50,541 nt of DNA, from positions 1 to 50,541 of the forward strand of contig JAUSOU010000055.1 of NCBI GenBank assembly GCA_030656095.1, written 5' to 3'. Shown here piece after piece: positions 31,178-39,411 of this stretch. A program made the translations under genes and the position numbers. The stretch's first letter is position 1. Each line of letters starts with the position of its first letter. This stretch comes from Thermovirgaceae bacterium. GTDB taxonomy: Bacteria; Synergistota; Synergistia; Synergistales; Thermovirgaceae. The notes below the pieces were generated by a model. It was not told the origin of the DNA. It was given only the letters and a program-made list of their open reading frames with translations, and ran no database searches.

Positions 31178-32383
31178 TTGCGTTTTTCCGCAAGAAGTCA
31201 CTCCCTTCCCGCCTCTCCTATCCGCAGACTCGAGCCTTTCGCTGAGGAAGCCAGGGCAAGGGGGATCAGAATATACCCGCTGCACATCGGTCAGCCGGAC
31301 ATTGAGACTCCCGGACAATTCTCCGAGGCCGTGAAAAAATTCAGCCACAAAACGCTGGCCTACGGCACCTCCCAGGGGGACTTCGGGCTGATCGACAAAA
31401 TAGTGGAATACTACGGAAACTACGGAATCCCCCTGGAGCGAAAAGACATCCTTGTTACGAACGGTGGGAGCGAAGCTTTAAATTTCGCCGTCCAGATAGT
31501 CTGTGATCCGGGAGACGAGATGCTGGTCCCGGAGCCCTTCTTCCCTGCTTACGCGGCCTTTGCTGCCTCGGCATCTGCCAGGATCATACCTGTCACCACC
31601 AGGGCAGAGGATGGATTTCATCTCCCCTCGCGGAGCGGGATCGAAAAACTCATCTCCCCGGCGACACGTGCGATCCTTCTCAGTCATCCAGGAAACCCGA
31701 CCGGAGTCGTTTACAGCCGGGAAGAGATCGAAACACTGGCGGACCTGACTGTTAAACACGATCTGCTCCTGATTGCGGATGAGGTTTACCGGGAGTTCGT
31801 CTATATGGACGAACTCTACTGCAGTTTCGGCAATATTGAGCGAATACGGGACCGTCTGGTCATTATTGATTCGGTATCAAAGAGGTACAGCGCGTGCGGG
31901 GCAAGAATCGGCTGCCTGATCAGCAGAAATCCGGAATTCATATCCCTGGGGTTGAAATACTGCCAGGCACGCGGATGTCCCCCAACCCTGGAACAGCTGG
32001 GCGCGGCCGCTCTCTATGAAACCCCTGATCCTTACCTGAAAGAAGTAAATCGGGAGTATCGCAAACGCAGGGATATTCTTTTCGATGGACTGAGCGGCAT
32101 TCCGGGCGTGGTCTGCAAAAAACCCGAGGGAGCATTTTACATAATGGCCAAACTCCCCGTTGATGATGCTGAAAAGTTCATTATCTGGATGCTTCAGGAG
32201 TTTTCAGTGAATGGGGAAACTGTCATGACCTCTCCCGCGGAGGGTTTTTACGCGACTCCCGGCCTTGGCAAAACGGAAATACGAATGGCATATGTGCTTA
32301 ATGAGGGAGATCTGAAAAATGCCGTAAAGATTTTGGCCAAAGGCATCTCTGCATACCCGGGGAAAACCCTCTGGCCCGAATAA
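31178..32383 (+). CDS. PLP-dependent aspartate-aminotransferase-type enzyme
   Basis: 401 aa from a TTG at 31178 preceded by AGGAGG. Motifs: IGQPDIETP (about 38), YGTSQGDFGL, LLSHPGNPTGVVYS (about 160), IADEVYREFVY, and the PLP-lysine segment SVSKRYSACGARIGCLIS (about 235). The Lys is followed by Arg-Tyr-Ser, as in the AspC/aromatic group of Bacteroides and Synergistota-like bacteria. Likely an amino-acid aminotransferase feeding 2-oxoacids to the divergent Por complex; the substrate is not resolved. Confidence 0.85.
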   Translation: MRFSARSHSLPASPIRRLEPFAEEARARGIRIYPLHIGQPDIETPGQFSEAVKKFSHKTLAYGTSQGDFGLIDKIVEYYGNYGIPLERKDILVTNGGSEALNFAVQIVCDPGDEMLVPEPFFPAYAAFAASASARIIPVTTRAEDGFHLPSRSGIEKLISPATRAILLSHPGNPTGVVYSREEIETLADLTVKHDLLLIADEVYREFVYMDELYCSFGNIERIRDRLVIIDSVSKRYSACGARIGCLISRNPEFISLGLKYCQARGCPPTLEQLGAAALYETPDPYLKEVNREYRKRRDILFDGLSGIPGVVCKKPEGAFYIMAKLPVDDAEKFIIWMLQEFSVNGETVMTSPAEGFYATPGLGKTEIRMAYVLNEGDLKNAVKILAKGISAYPGKTLWPE

Positions 32384-32471
32384 CAGCCCTCCTCATAAGC
32401 ACCTTTGGGTCAGGACCTGGTAGAAGGCAAGCTCATGCTGGGATCCAGGCTTTGAAGTAAAGGGAGAAGAG

Positions 32472-33278
32472 GTGGAAGCGGTGGATATCCGCTCATGCAG
32501 GGAGCTTGCGAAACTTCTGAAAACGGGAGCAATTGATGAGGACCAGTTCATCGAACATTTGCGCCGTCTCCCTTTTCTGGATCTCGGAGACGTCAAGTTC
32601 GACACTCACCGTTCTGTCCGCAAGGGTTTTGCTGAAGTCGTCTATTGCCCCGGAAAGACCATGGAACAGATACGCTCGATCGCGGAATCCATCAGAGATT
32701 CGGAGGAACCGGTACTTTTTTCCCGAGCAGGGGAGGAAACCGCACAAACAGTCAAAGAGGTTCTTGGAAGTGCGGTTTTCTATCCAAAGGCAAGGATAGT
32801 GGGCTCACTGCCCATGGCCAAACCTGCGGTTCCTGGAGTCACCGTGGTTTCAGCAGGCACCTCTGACATCCCGGTAGCCGAAGAGGCAGCCGTAACAGCG
32901 GAATACATGGGTTGCATAGTGAGTCGACTCTACGATGTCGGTGTTGCTGGAGTTCACCGCCTTCTCAGCTACACTGAACTGCTGCAGGCTTCGAAGGCCA
33001 TTGTCGCCGTTGCCGGAATGGAAGGAGCCCTCCCCACCATTATTGGAGGACTTGTTTCATGCCCTGTTATAGCGGTCCCGACGAGTGTAGGCTATGGCGC
33101 CAGCCTTAAGGGCTTCGCTCCTCTCCTTACCATGCTTAACTCATGTGCTCTCGGGGTTTCGGTCGTGAACATAGACAACGGCCTTGGCGCCGGATTCTGC
33201 GCGGGGCAGATCGCACGCCAGAGCCGGAGTTCCGACGAGCTGCTCACTCCTCCTGAAAAAAGAGGACCTTCAGGATGA
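32472..33278 (+). CDS. larB: LarB, nicotinic acid adenine dinucleotide carboxylase/hydrolase
   Basis: 268 aa from a GTG with AAAGGGAGAAGAG upstream. Matches LarB along its length: N-terminal LDLGDVKFDTHRSVRKGFAEV (two blocks), the central AEEAAVTAEYMG, and the PurE-like C-terminal VAGMEGALPTIIGGLVSCPV, AVPTSVGYGASLKG and VVNIDNGLGAG. LarB carboxylates the pyridinium ring of NaAD and hydrolyses it, the first step to the nickel-pincer nucleotide cofactor. The stop overlaps larC1 (ATGA). No larA homologue is in the window. Confidence 0.92.
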   Translation: MEAVDIRSCRELAKLLKTGAIDEDQFIEHLRRLPFLDLGDVKFDTHRSVRKGFAEVVYCPGKTMEQIRSIAESIRDSEEPVLFSRAGEETAQTVKEVLGSAVFYPKARIVGSLPMAKPAVPGVTVVSAGTSDIPVAEEAAVTAEYMGCIVSRLYDVGVAGVHRLLSYTELLQASKAIVAVAGMEGALPTIIGGLVSCPVIAVPTSVGYGASLKGFAPLLTMLNSCALGVSVVNIDNGLGAGFCAGQIARQSRSSDELLTPPEKRGPSG

Positions 33279-34132
33279 TCATTTTCGAACCCCACCTGGC
33301 GGGAACGGGGGGCGACATGCTTTTGGCCGCGCTCCTGGCAATCGGCGGCAACGAGGAAATACTACGCAGATTCCCGGCTTTGCCCGAGTTGGGGGTCCGT
33401 TCCGTTGCCATTCTCCCCAGGGAAGTTTTCGCCGGCGGGATACGGAGCATCCGGATCGATGTATCTATTGACGAGGAACCTGTCCACAGAAATCTGATGG
33501 ACATGACTTTGCTTCTGGAATCTGCTGGAAACTCAATCGGCGCTTCCGGGGGATCCATAGAAAGATCCAGAGAGGTATTGGAGCTGATCTTTGCCGCGGA
33601 AGCATCGGTCCACGGAAAGACCGCCGACTCGGTACATCTGCACGAGATTGGTGGCTACGACACTATCATCGATACTCTGGGTTTTTTTCTGCTGCTGGAA
33701 AGCCTTGGAGACCCCGCTGTTATCTCGACTACCCCATCGGCAGGAGGAGGGACGGTACAAACAGCCCACGGTCTCCTTCATGTCCCCGTTCCGGCTGTCT
33801 GTTCAATAGCTGCAAGTACCGGAATGCCGCTGCAGGGAGGCCCGGTCCATGAGGAACTCCTCACGCCTACCGGAGCGGCAATTCTTGCCAGCTCTGCATC
33901 TTTCGTGGAAACACTGCCGGCTTTCCGCACTTTAAAGACAGGTTATGGTGCCGGAAATAAGGTTCTTTCGATCCCGAACGTGATCCGGGCCATTCTGGCG
34001 GAACCCTTGGAGAAAATCCCGCAAAAACCTTCAGAAACAGATGCAGATACACATCATCATCATCATCAGCATGATGATGATACTCATGACGGCGGCAGCG
34101 GTCGCAACCACCATTCCGGCCGCAAACACTAA
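33275..34132 (+). CDS. larC1: LarC N-terminal part (LarC1) with His-rich tail
   Basis: 285 aa. N-terminal HLAGTGGDMLLAALLAIGG corresponds to the LarC GxxGDM start; the HLHEIGGYDTIIDTLGFFLL block (about 119-139) and GPVHEELLTPTGAAI are diagnostic. It ends with a histidine/aspartate-rich tail (HHHHHQHDDDTHD, then HHSGRKH), presumably a nickel-binding segment that normally links LarC1 to LarC2. LarC inserts nickel into the pincer cofactor in a CTP-dependent reaction. The LarC2 part is not downstream in another frame of this gene but on the C-terminus of the next protein. Confidence 0.88.
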   Translation: MIIFEPHLAGTGGDMLLAALLAIGGNEEILRRFPALPELGVRSVAILPREVFAGGIRSIRIDVSIDEEPVHRNLMDMTLLLESAGNSIGASGGSIERSREVLELIFAAEASVHGKTADSVHLHEIGGYDTIIDTLGFFLLLESLGDPAVISTTPSAGGGTVQTAHGLLHVPVPAVCSIAASTGMPLQGGPVHEELLTPTGAAILASSASFVETLPAFRTLKTGYGAGNKVLSIPNVIRAILAEPLEKIPQKPSETDADTHHHHHQHDDDTHDGGSGRNHHSGRKH

Positions 34133-34227
34133 AAGCGATAAGGTGGATCCGCTGAATGGATATGAGGGCCCGGCAACTCAGAGAAACGGCACCGTCAAAT
34201 TGACAAGAATCGAAAGGGAGCTTTGAA

Positions 34228-35487
34228 GTGACAGAGTTCACCGTAGCCAGCGGAGCTGTTCTTCGTGAAAAGCTTGACCGGCTCGAGGCATTTCTGAAAG
34301 AGACAGGTCGCACGGCCATTCTCTTTTCAGGTGGCCTGGACAGTACGCTTCTGGCCTTCGTGGCTTTCCGGATCCTGGGAGAAGATGCGGCGGCTATCAC
34401 CGTCAGGTCCCCTCTGATGACACAACAGGAGTTTGAGGAAGCTTCAGCAGGAGCGGCCCGGATAGGGATCTCCCACCATGTCATTGAAGAATCCCTTCTG
34501 GGGGAGATCACGAAAAACACTCCGGAGCGCTGCTACATCTGCCGCAAGGGAAGGCACGCAAAGGCCCGGCTCTGGGCGGATAAAAAGAAATACCCCAGCC
34601 TCGCCGATGGGGCGAATCTGTCGGACCTTGATGACTTCCGCCCCGGCATGAAGGCGGCCGGAGAAGACGGGATAATTCACCCGCTCCTGGAAGCAGGCCT
34701 TACCAAAGAGGATGTGCGCGCACTTTCAAGACACCTGGAATTGCCCGGATGGGACCGGGAGAGCTTCCCCTGCCTGGCGACAAGATTTCCATATGGCGCT
34801 CATTTCAAAAAAGAAGATCTCGCTATTGTCGAAAAGGCGGAGCGTTACCTGAGGGAACTGGGGCTAAAAAAGGTTCGCGTCCGCGTCTACCCGCCGGGAG
34901 CCGCCGTTGTGGAAATCTCCGAACCTGAAATGGCCTGGCCCCACCGTGAATTGATCCTGGATAGGCTGACGAAGCTGGGTTATCCGGTAGTATCCCTGGA
35001 TCTGGAGGGTTTTGTCGGAGGTAAAATGAACCGGTTCCTTGATTGTTCGCCTGCAGGCCCTGCTCCTGAAAAAGTCTTCCAGGTGGAAGCTACGATTGAC
35101 GATATGACCGGGGAGGAAATGGGGAGGGCTATCGAAAGAATACGTGAAAAAGCCCTGGAGGCGAACATTATCCAGGGGCAGGGGAAAAAGGGAAGACCTG
35201 CATGGATACTTCAGGCCCTGGCCTCGGAAGCCACGCTTCAAAATGTGCTCCGGCTGTTCCTTGAGGAAACTTCCTCCCTTGGGGTACGTTTCTGGCCGAT
35301 TCAACGAATAGTAATGGAACGAAAAACGGAAACCCGGACGGTCCTTTTCGATGGCAGACCGCACTCTTTCCGGGTGAAGGTCTCTCGACTGGGTGATCTG
35401 ATTAAGGAAAAACCTGAATCCGACGATGTCGGCAGGATCGAGGATTCCCGCCGCTTGAAGGAGAGTGAAAATATTGATCCAGAATGA
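34228..35487 (+). CDS. larE: LarE-LarC2 fusion protein
   Basis: 419 aa from a GTG two bases after an upstream-frame stop, with AAAGGGAGC upstream. Residues 1-270 are LarE, an ATP pyrophosphatase-type sulfur transferase: PP-loop FSGGLDSTLLA (about 33), ADGANLSDL, and three cysteines (CYIC at about 101-104 and FPCLATRFPYG near 178). That set is the [4Fe-4S] type of LarE, which recycles sulfur, not the sacrificial-cysteine type. Residues about 282-400 are LarC2: ATIDDMTGEEMG, GKKGRPAWILQAL, FLEETSSLGVRFWPIQR and RVKVSRLGDLIKEKPESDD. The LarC C-terminal half is thus fused to LarE instead of being joined to LarC1. Confidence 0.88.
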   Translation: MTEFTVASGAVLREKLDRLEAFLKETGRTAILFSGGLDSTLLAFVAFRILGEDAAAITVRSPLMTQQEFEEASAGAARIGISHHVIEESLLGEITKNTPERCYICRKGRHAKARLWADKKKYPSLADGANLSDLDDFRPGMKAAGEDGIIHPLLEAGLTKEDVRALSRHLELPGWDRESFPCLATRFPYGAHFKKEDLAIVEKAERYLRELGLKKVRVRVYPPGAAVVEISEPEMAWPHRELILDRLTKLGYPVVSLDLEGFVGGKMNRFLDCSPAGPAPEKVFQVEATIDDMTGEEMGRAIERIREKALEANIIQGQGKKGRPAWILQALASEATLQNVLRLFLEETSSLGVRFWPIQRIVMERKTETRTVLFDGRPHSFRVKVSRLGDLIKEKPESDDVGRIEDSRRLKESENIDPE

Positions 35488-35791
35488 CGAACAGTCCGTC
35501 TCTCTTGACACCGCTAAAGAGCAGGTGGAAAAAGTCTGTCGCAGGATCGCGATGCTGCACATTGCCTATGCAAGGACGCTCGTCGAGGAGTTCGGGGAAG
35601 CCGGGGGCAAGAGGATAGCCATGAAGGCCATCAAGGCCTACGGAAAACAGATCGGAGAGAGCGCCCTTCAAAAAACAAAGGAAAAGGGGTTTGCGAACAC
35701 CCCGGATAATTACGCCGAGGAAAAAACTGTTTCTGCAGGAAGAAACAGATCTGAAGAAAGTGGACCACCCATAAAAACGGAATATGCTTGA
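35474..35791 (+). CDS. Small helical protein, possibly truncated ATC hydrolase-like
   Basis: 105 aa from a TTG at 35474, with AAGGAG ten bases upstream; a GTG at 35465 is also in frame but too close to that Shine-Dalgarno. The helical stretch IAYARTLVEEFGEAGGKRIAM, KAIKAYGKQIGE and the following TPDNYAEEK resemble the N-terminal half of L-2-amino-thiazoline-4-carboxylate hydrolase-like proteins. The family's C-terminal half is missing and the last 25 residues are low-complexity. It overlaps the end of larE-larC2. The assignment is weak and it may be a degraded gene. Confidence 0.4.
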   Translation: MIQNDEQSVSLDTAKEQVEKVCRRIAMLHIAYARTLVEEFGEAGGKRIAMKAIKAYGKQIGESALQKTKEKGFANTPDNYAEEKTVSAGRNRSEESGPPIKTEYA

Positions 35792-35816
35792 CGGTCTCGG
35801 CAATGGCATGTACAAT
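35788..35816 (+). promoter_or_regulatory. Promoter of the leu operon
   Basis: TTGACG (35788-35793), 17-nt spacer, TACAAT (35811-35816). The -35 box overlaps the stop codon of the preceding gene. The stretch TGTACAATTCCC is identical in the ilv promoter at 47788-47799. Confidence 0.8.
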
Positions 35817-35862
35817 TCCCGTCAATTCATCTTTGCCGTCGGCAGCGAAAGGAGGCAAACCC

Positions 35863-35961
35863 GTGGCTGATCTGTTTATGAATTTATCTATTACGATCAC
35901 TCTTCTCGCACTCGCTCTTAGCTACCGCTACGGGTTCTCTCCCGGAGTGCCGGCGGAGTAG
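35863..35961 (+). CDS. leuL: Leucine-operon leader peptide (attenuator)
   Basis: 32 codons from a GTG after AAAGGAGG. The peptide begins MADLFMNLSITITLLALALS and has six Leu, two Ile and two Thr codons in its first 19; it ends GFSPGVPAE. A rho-independent terminator (35982-36014) follows 20 bp after the stop, before leuA. The segment GGGTTCTCTCCCGG..CCGGCG near the end of the ORF can pair with the 5' arm of that terminator. Stalling at Leu codons should therefore allow read-through, as in classical amino-acid attenuation. The tail, Shine-Dalgarno block and terminator are shared with the ilv leader at 47842. Confidence 0.85.
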   Translation: MADLFMNLSITITLLALALSYRYGFSPGVPAE

Positions 35962-35981
35962 TGTTTGCTTGCCGGAACCGG

Positions 35982-36014
35982 GCCGGGACCCTGTCATGGG
36001 GTCCCGGCTTTTTT
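35982..36014 (+). terminator. Attenuator terminator of the leu operon
   Basis: Perfect 10-bp stem GCCGGGACCC/GGGTCCCGGC, 7-nt loop, then TTTTTT. It lies between the leader peptide and leuA and is nearly identical to the ilv attenuator. Confidence 0.9.
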
Positions 36015-36076
36015 GTATCAACCGGGCCTCAAACGACAGAGGAAACGCCCCGAAAAAATTGAATGGGGGTCAGAGA

Positions 36077-37630
36077 ATGAATGCGGGACACGTCAGGATA
36101 TTCGACACAACACTGAGAGACGGGGAACAGGCAGCAGGGGTCAATCTCAACACCGCCGAAAAGATCCAGATCGCGCACCAGCTTGCGAGGCTGGGCGTTG
36201 ACGTGATCGAGGCTGGTTTTCCGGCCGCCTCTCCGGGTGATTTCGAGGCGGTCTCCGCGATCGCACGAGAGATCAAGGGACCTGTTATTGCAGGGTTGGC
36301 CAGGACAAGAAAAGAGGACATCGACAGAGCCTTCGAAGCGGTAGGGAAAGCCAAAAACCCCAGGATCCACACTTTCATCGCTACAAGCGATATCCACCTG
36401 GAATACAAGCTCAAGATGAGCCGAAACGATGTTCTTGAGGAGATCCGCCGGGCTGTCACCCAAGCCTCGGCGCTGGTCGAAGACGTAGAGTTTTCAGCCG
36501 AGGATGCCAGCAGATCGGACATGGATTTCCTCGTAGAGGCCTTTAGGTTGGCCATAGAATGCGGAGCGACGACTCTGAACATCCCCGACACTGTCGGATA
36601 CTCCATCCCGGACGAATTCGGCCCGTTCGTTGAGGAGATCATCCAAAGAAGCGCGGCCCCGGCGAATGTTATATGGTCCTGCCACTGTCACAACGACCTG
36701 GGGCTTGCCGTATCCAATTCGCTTGAGGCGATCAGGCGGGGGGTACGACAGGTGGAGTGTACGATCAACGGCCTTGGCGAACGCGCTGGGAACGCCTCAA
36801 TGGAGGAGATAGCCATGGCTCTCCGGACAAAAAAAGCACATTTCGGGGTGGAAACAAACCTGGACACAACCCGCCTTTACAGCGTGAGCCGCCTCGTCTC
36901 AAACCTGACAGGCTTTCACGTTCCGCCCAACAAGGCCATTGTCGGGGCCAACGCCTTCGCGCATGAGGCCGGCATCCATCAGCACGGCATGCTCTGCAAC
37001 AGAGCCACCTACGAGATCATGCGTCCGGAGGATGTCGGAGCCCCGGGAACCCAGCTGGTCCTGGGCAAACACTCCGGGCGGCATGCCTTCGGCAAACGCA
37101 TAGACGACCTCGGATTCTGCCTCTCTCCCGAACAGATCACGGAGGCTTTCAAGCTCTTCAAGGCCCTCTGCGACCGGAAAGAGACCGTCACCGACAATGA
37201 CATTGAGGCTCTTGTCGTTGATGAGATCCTTGCCGTCAACCCATTGCGGAAGTTTGTCCTCAGAGGCTTTTCGGTCCTGGCGGCGGAAGGAGTTGGGACC
37301 GCAACCATCAGCCTCTGGGACGGTGAAACGGAACTGACCGACGCGGCCACCGGCAATGGGCCGATCGATGCCGCTTATGCCGCGCTCCGGCGACTCATGG
37401 ATATTGATCCCGAACTTACAAGCTACCGGGTCTCCGCCGTCAGTGAAAAATCAGATGCCGTCGGCGAGGCCCGCATTACCCTGCGCATGAACGGCCTGTG
37501 CGCTCAGGGCCGAGGGGCCAGCACCGACGTTATCGAAGCCAGCATCAAGGCCTACGTGAATGCCGTCAACCGTCTCTATCAGTTCTCCGCCGCGAAAGGA
37601 GTTGCGCTGGATGCCCCGCACGCTTGCTAG
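36077..37630 (+). CDS. leuA: 2-isopropylmalate synthase
   Basis: 517 aa from the ATG at 36077, preceded by GGGGGTCAGAG; an upstream in-frame ATG at 35969 lies in the terminator and is rejected. HMGL-like TIM barrel: RIFDTTLRDGEQAAGVNL (about 7), SCHCHNDLGLAVSNSLEAIR (about 200), INGLGERAGNASMEE. C-terminal LeuA regulatory dimer domain from about residue 390, ending SIKAYVNAVNRLY, which binds leucine for feedback inhibition. It condenses acetyl-CoA with 2-oxoisovalerate. It overlaps leuC by 20 bp. Confidence 0.95.
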   Translation: MNAGHVRIFDTTLRDGEQAAGVNLNTAEKIQIAHQLARLGVDVIEAGFPAASPGDFEAVSAIAREIKGPVIAGLARTRKEDIDRAFEAVGKAKNPRIHTFIATSDIHLEYKLKMSRNDVLEEIRRAVTQASALVEDVEFSAEDASRSDMDFLVEAFRLAIECGATTLNIPDTVGYSIPDEFGPFVEEIIQRSAAPANVIWSCHCHNDLGLAVSNSLEAIRRGVRQVECTINGLGERAGNASMEEIAMALRTKKAHFGVETNLDTTRLYSVSRLVSNLTGFHVPPNKAIVGANAFAHEAGIHQHGMLCNRATYEIMRPEDVGAPGTQLVLGKHSGRHAFGKRIDDLGFCLSPEQITEAFKLFKALCDRKETVTDNDIEALVVDEILAVNPLRKFVLRGFSVLAAEGVGTATISLWDGETELTDAATGNGPIDAAYAALRRLMDIDPELTSYRVSAVSEKSDAVGEARITLRMNGLCAQGRGASTDVIEASIKAYVNAVNRLYQFSAAKGVALDAPHAC

Positions 37631-38909
37631 CGCCATCATCGCTTCGCGGACCAGACAAAAAGCCGTGGAAGGAGAAATATGCCGAGTAAGAGTGGACTTC
37701 GCCTTCGCCAATGACATAACGGCCCCGCCGGCTGTCCGGTCTTTCCGGAAGATGGGCGCCAAAAAGGTCTTCGACCCTGCCCGGTGCGCCATTCTTCCCG
37801 ATCACTTCACACCCAACAAGGACATAGCTTCGGCCGAACAGGCCAAAACAGCCAGGGAGTTCGCTCTCGAACAGGGTATGCTCTACTGGGAACAGGGCCG
37901 GGTGGGCATAGAACACGCGTTCCTCCCCGAAAAAGGGCTCATCCTCCCCGGCGAGGTAGTGACAGGAGCGGACAGCCACACTTGCACCGGAGGCACTTTG
38001 GGCGCCTTCGCGACTGGGATGGGCAGCACGGATCTGGCTGCCGTATGGGCCCTCGGAGAGACCTGGCTAAGGGTTCCCGAAACTATCCGCATTGTCTTCG
38101 AAGGCAGGCGTCCACCCTGGATCTCGGGGAAGGACCTTATCCTTGAGGTCCTGCGCAGGATCGGCGTTCAGGGCGCCCGGTACAGAGCACTCGAGTTTGG
38201 CGGCCCTGCTGTCAAGGACCTCCCTCTTGACGATCGTTTCACAGTGGCGAACATGGCCGTAGAAACAGGGGCAAAAACAGGATTATTCGTCCCCGACGAA
38301 ACCTCCCTGGCATACGCTTCCGCCCGTGCGGCACGCCCTTTTGCCCCTGTCTACCCCGACAGCGGAGCCGGATATGTCGAAACACACGAGATAGACGTGG
38401 GCGGTCTCCAGCCGCTGGTGGCCCTCCCCCACATCCCTTCGAACGTCCGGCCTGCCGCCGAGTGCGGCAAAGACCCAATTCATCAGGTCTTCATAGGCTC
38501 ATGCACAAACGGAAGGCTGCGCGACCTCGAACAGGCCGCCCTGCTTCTGAAAGGCCGTCAGGTACACCCATCCGTGCGCTGCATCGTGATACCGGCATCG
38601 CCCGAGATATTCCGTGCCGCTCTCGAGCGGGACTTCATCACCGCATTCACAGATGCGGGTGCCGTCGTCTGCACGCCGACATGCGGTCCCTGTCTGGGCG
38701 GACACATGGGGGTTTTGGCCGGTGGCGAGCGATGCGTCTCCACCAGCAATCGAAATTTCAAAGGCCGCATGGGACACCCCGGAAGCGAGGTTATTCTCGC
38801 AGGCCCGCTGGTCGCGGCGGCGTCGGCTCTGAAAGGCCGGATAACCGACCCCCGTGAGATCCTGTCCGAGGAAGAGTTCCAACCCCTGGAGGTGGCAAGC
38901 GATGCGTGA
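37611..38909 (+). CDS. leuC: 3-isopropylmalate dehydratase large subunit
   Basis: 432 aa from the ATG at 37611 (AAAGGAG upstream), inside the end of leuA. It is of the shorter two-subunit (HACN/archaeal-like) type. ANDITAPPAVRSFRKMGAKK, DHFTPNKDI and GADSHTCTGGTLGAFATGMG are diagnostic; Fe-S ligands are Cys in SHTCTGG, GSCTNGR (about 301) and CGPCLGGHMG (about 365). It isomerises 2- to 3-isopropylmalate with LeuD. It overlaps leuD by 8 bp. Confidence 0.93.
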   Translation: MPRTLASAIIASRTRQKAVEGEICRVRVDFAFANDITAPPAVRSFRKMGAKKVFDPARCAILPDHFTPNKDIASAEQAKTAREFALEQGMLYWEQGRVGIEHAFLPEKGLILPGEVVTGADSHTCTGGTLGAFATGMGSTDLAAVWALGETWLRVPETIRIVFEGRRPPWISGKDLILEVLRRIGVQGARYRALEFGGPAVKDLPLDDRFTVANMAVETGAKTGLFVPDETSLAYASARAARPFAPVYPDSGAGYVETHEIDVGGLQPLVALPHIPSNVRPAAECGKDPIHQVFIGSCTNGRLRDLEQAALLLKGRQVHPSVRCIVIPASPEIFRAALERDFITAFTDAGAVVCTPTCGPCLGGHMGVLAGGERCVSTSNRNFKGRMGHPGSEVILAGPLVAAASALKGRITDPREILSEEEFQPLEVASDA

Positions 38910-39408
38910 GAATATCCGCGGAAAAGCCTGGGTATTCGCCAATGACGTTGATACGGACGTGATAATCCCGGCCAGGTATCTCGTTACCGACAACCCTGAA
39001 GAGCTCGGCGCGCACTGCATGGAAGGCATCGACCCAGATTTCTCTTCGACATTCACCCGGGGAGACATTATTGTTGCCGGGGAGAACTTCGGCTGCGGAT
39101 CATCCCGCGAACACGCCCCTGTCGCTCTGATGGGGGCCGGATGTGCCTGCGTGATCGCAGCGTCCTTCGCGCGCATCTTCTACCGCAACTCAATCAACGT
39201 AGGACTTCCCATCTTTGAAGCACCGGATGCCGCCAGGTCCATCAGCAGAGGCGACGAAATAGAGATCCGCTCCTCTGAAGGTCGCATCATCAACACTACC
39301 ACCGGCGAGTCATGGAATTTCCCCCCATTCCCGGACTTTCTACAGGATCTCATAGAGTCTGGCGGCCTTATACCCTGGGTTCGGTCAGAACTCGAAGGAA
39401 GAGGTTAG
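38902..39408 (+). CDS. leuD: 3-isopropylmalate dehydratase small subunit
   Basis: 168 aa from the ATG at 38902 (TGGAGG nine bases upstream). Swivel-domain features: NDVDTDVIIPARYL (about 15-28), GENFGCGSSREHAPVALMGAG (two blocks, about 60-80), FARIFYRNSINVGLPI. The substrate-specificity loop after ARYL reads VT, making YLVT where known LeuD or archaeal enzymes have YLKR/YLRT types. The leu operon context still supports isopropylmalate as the substrate. Confidence 0.93.
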   Translation: MRENIRGKAWVFANDVDTDVIIPARYLVTDNPEELGAHCMEGIDPDFSSTFTRGDIIVAGENFGCGSSREHAPVALMGAGCACVIAASFARIFYRNSINVGLPIFEAPDAARSISRGDEIEIRSSEGRIINTTTGESWNFPPFPDFLQDLIESGGLIPWVRSELEGRG

Positions 39409-39411
39409 ATA

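Noticed and set aside
34041-34226. Open frame overlapping the LarC1 His-rich tail, as a possible frameshifted LarC continuation
   Set aside because: It has no LarC2-like residues and ends just before larE; the real LarC2 domain is on the LarE protein.
35969-36076. Upstream in-frame extension of leuA
   Set aside because: It runs through the attenuator terminator and has no Shine-Dalgarno; leuA homology starts at 36077.
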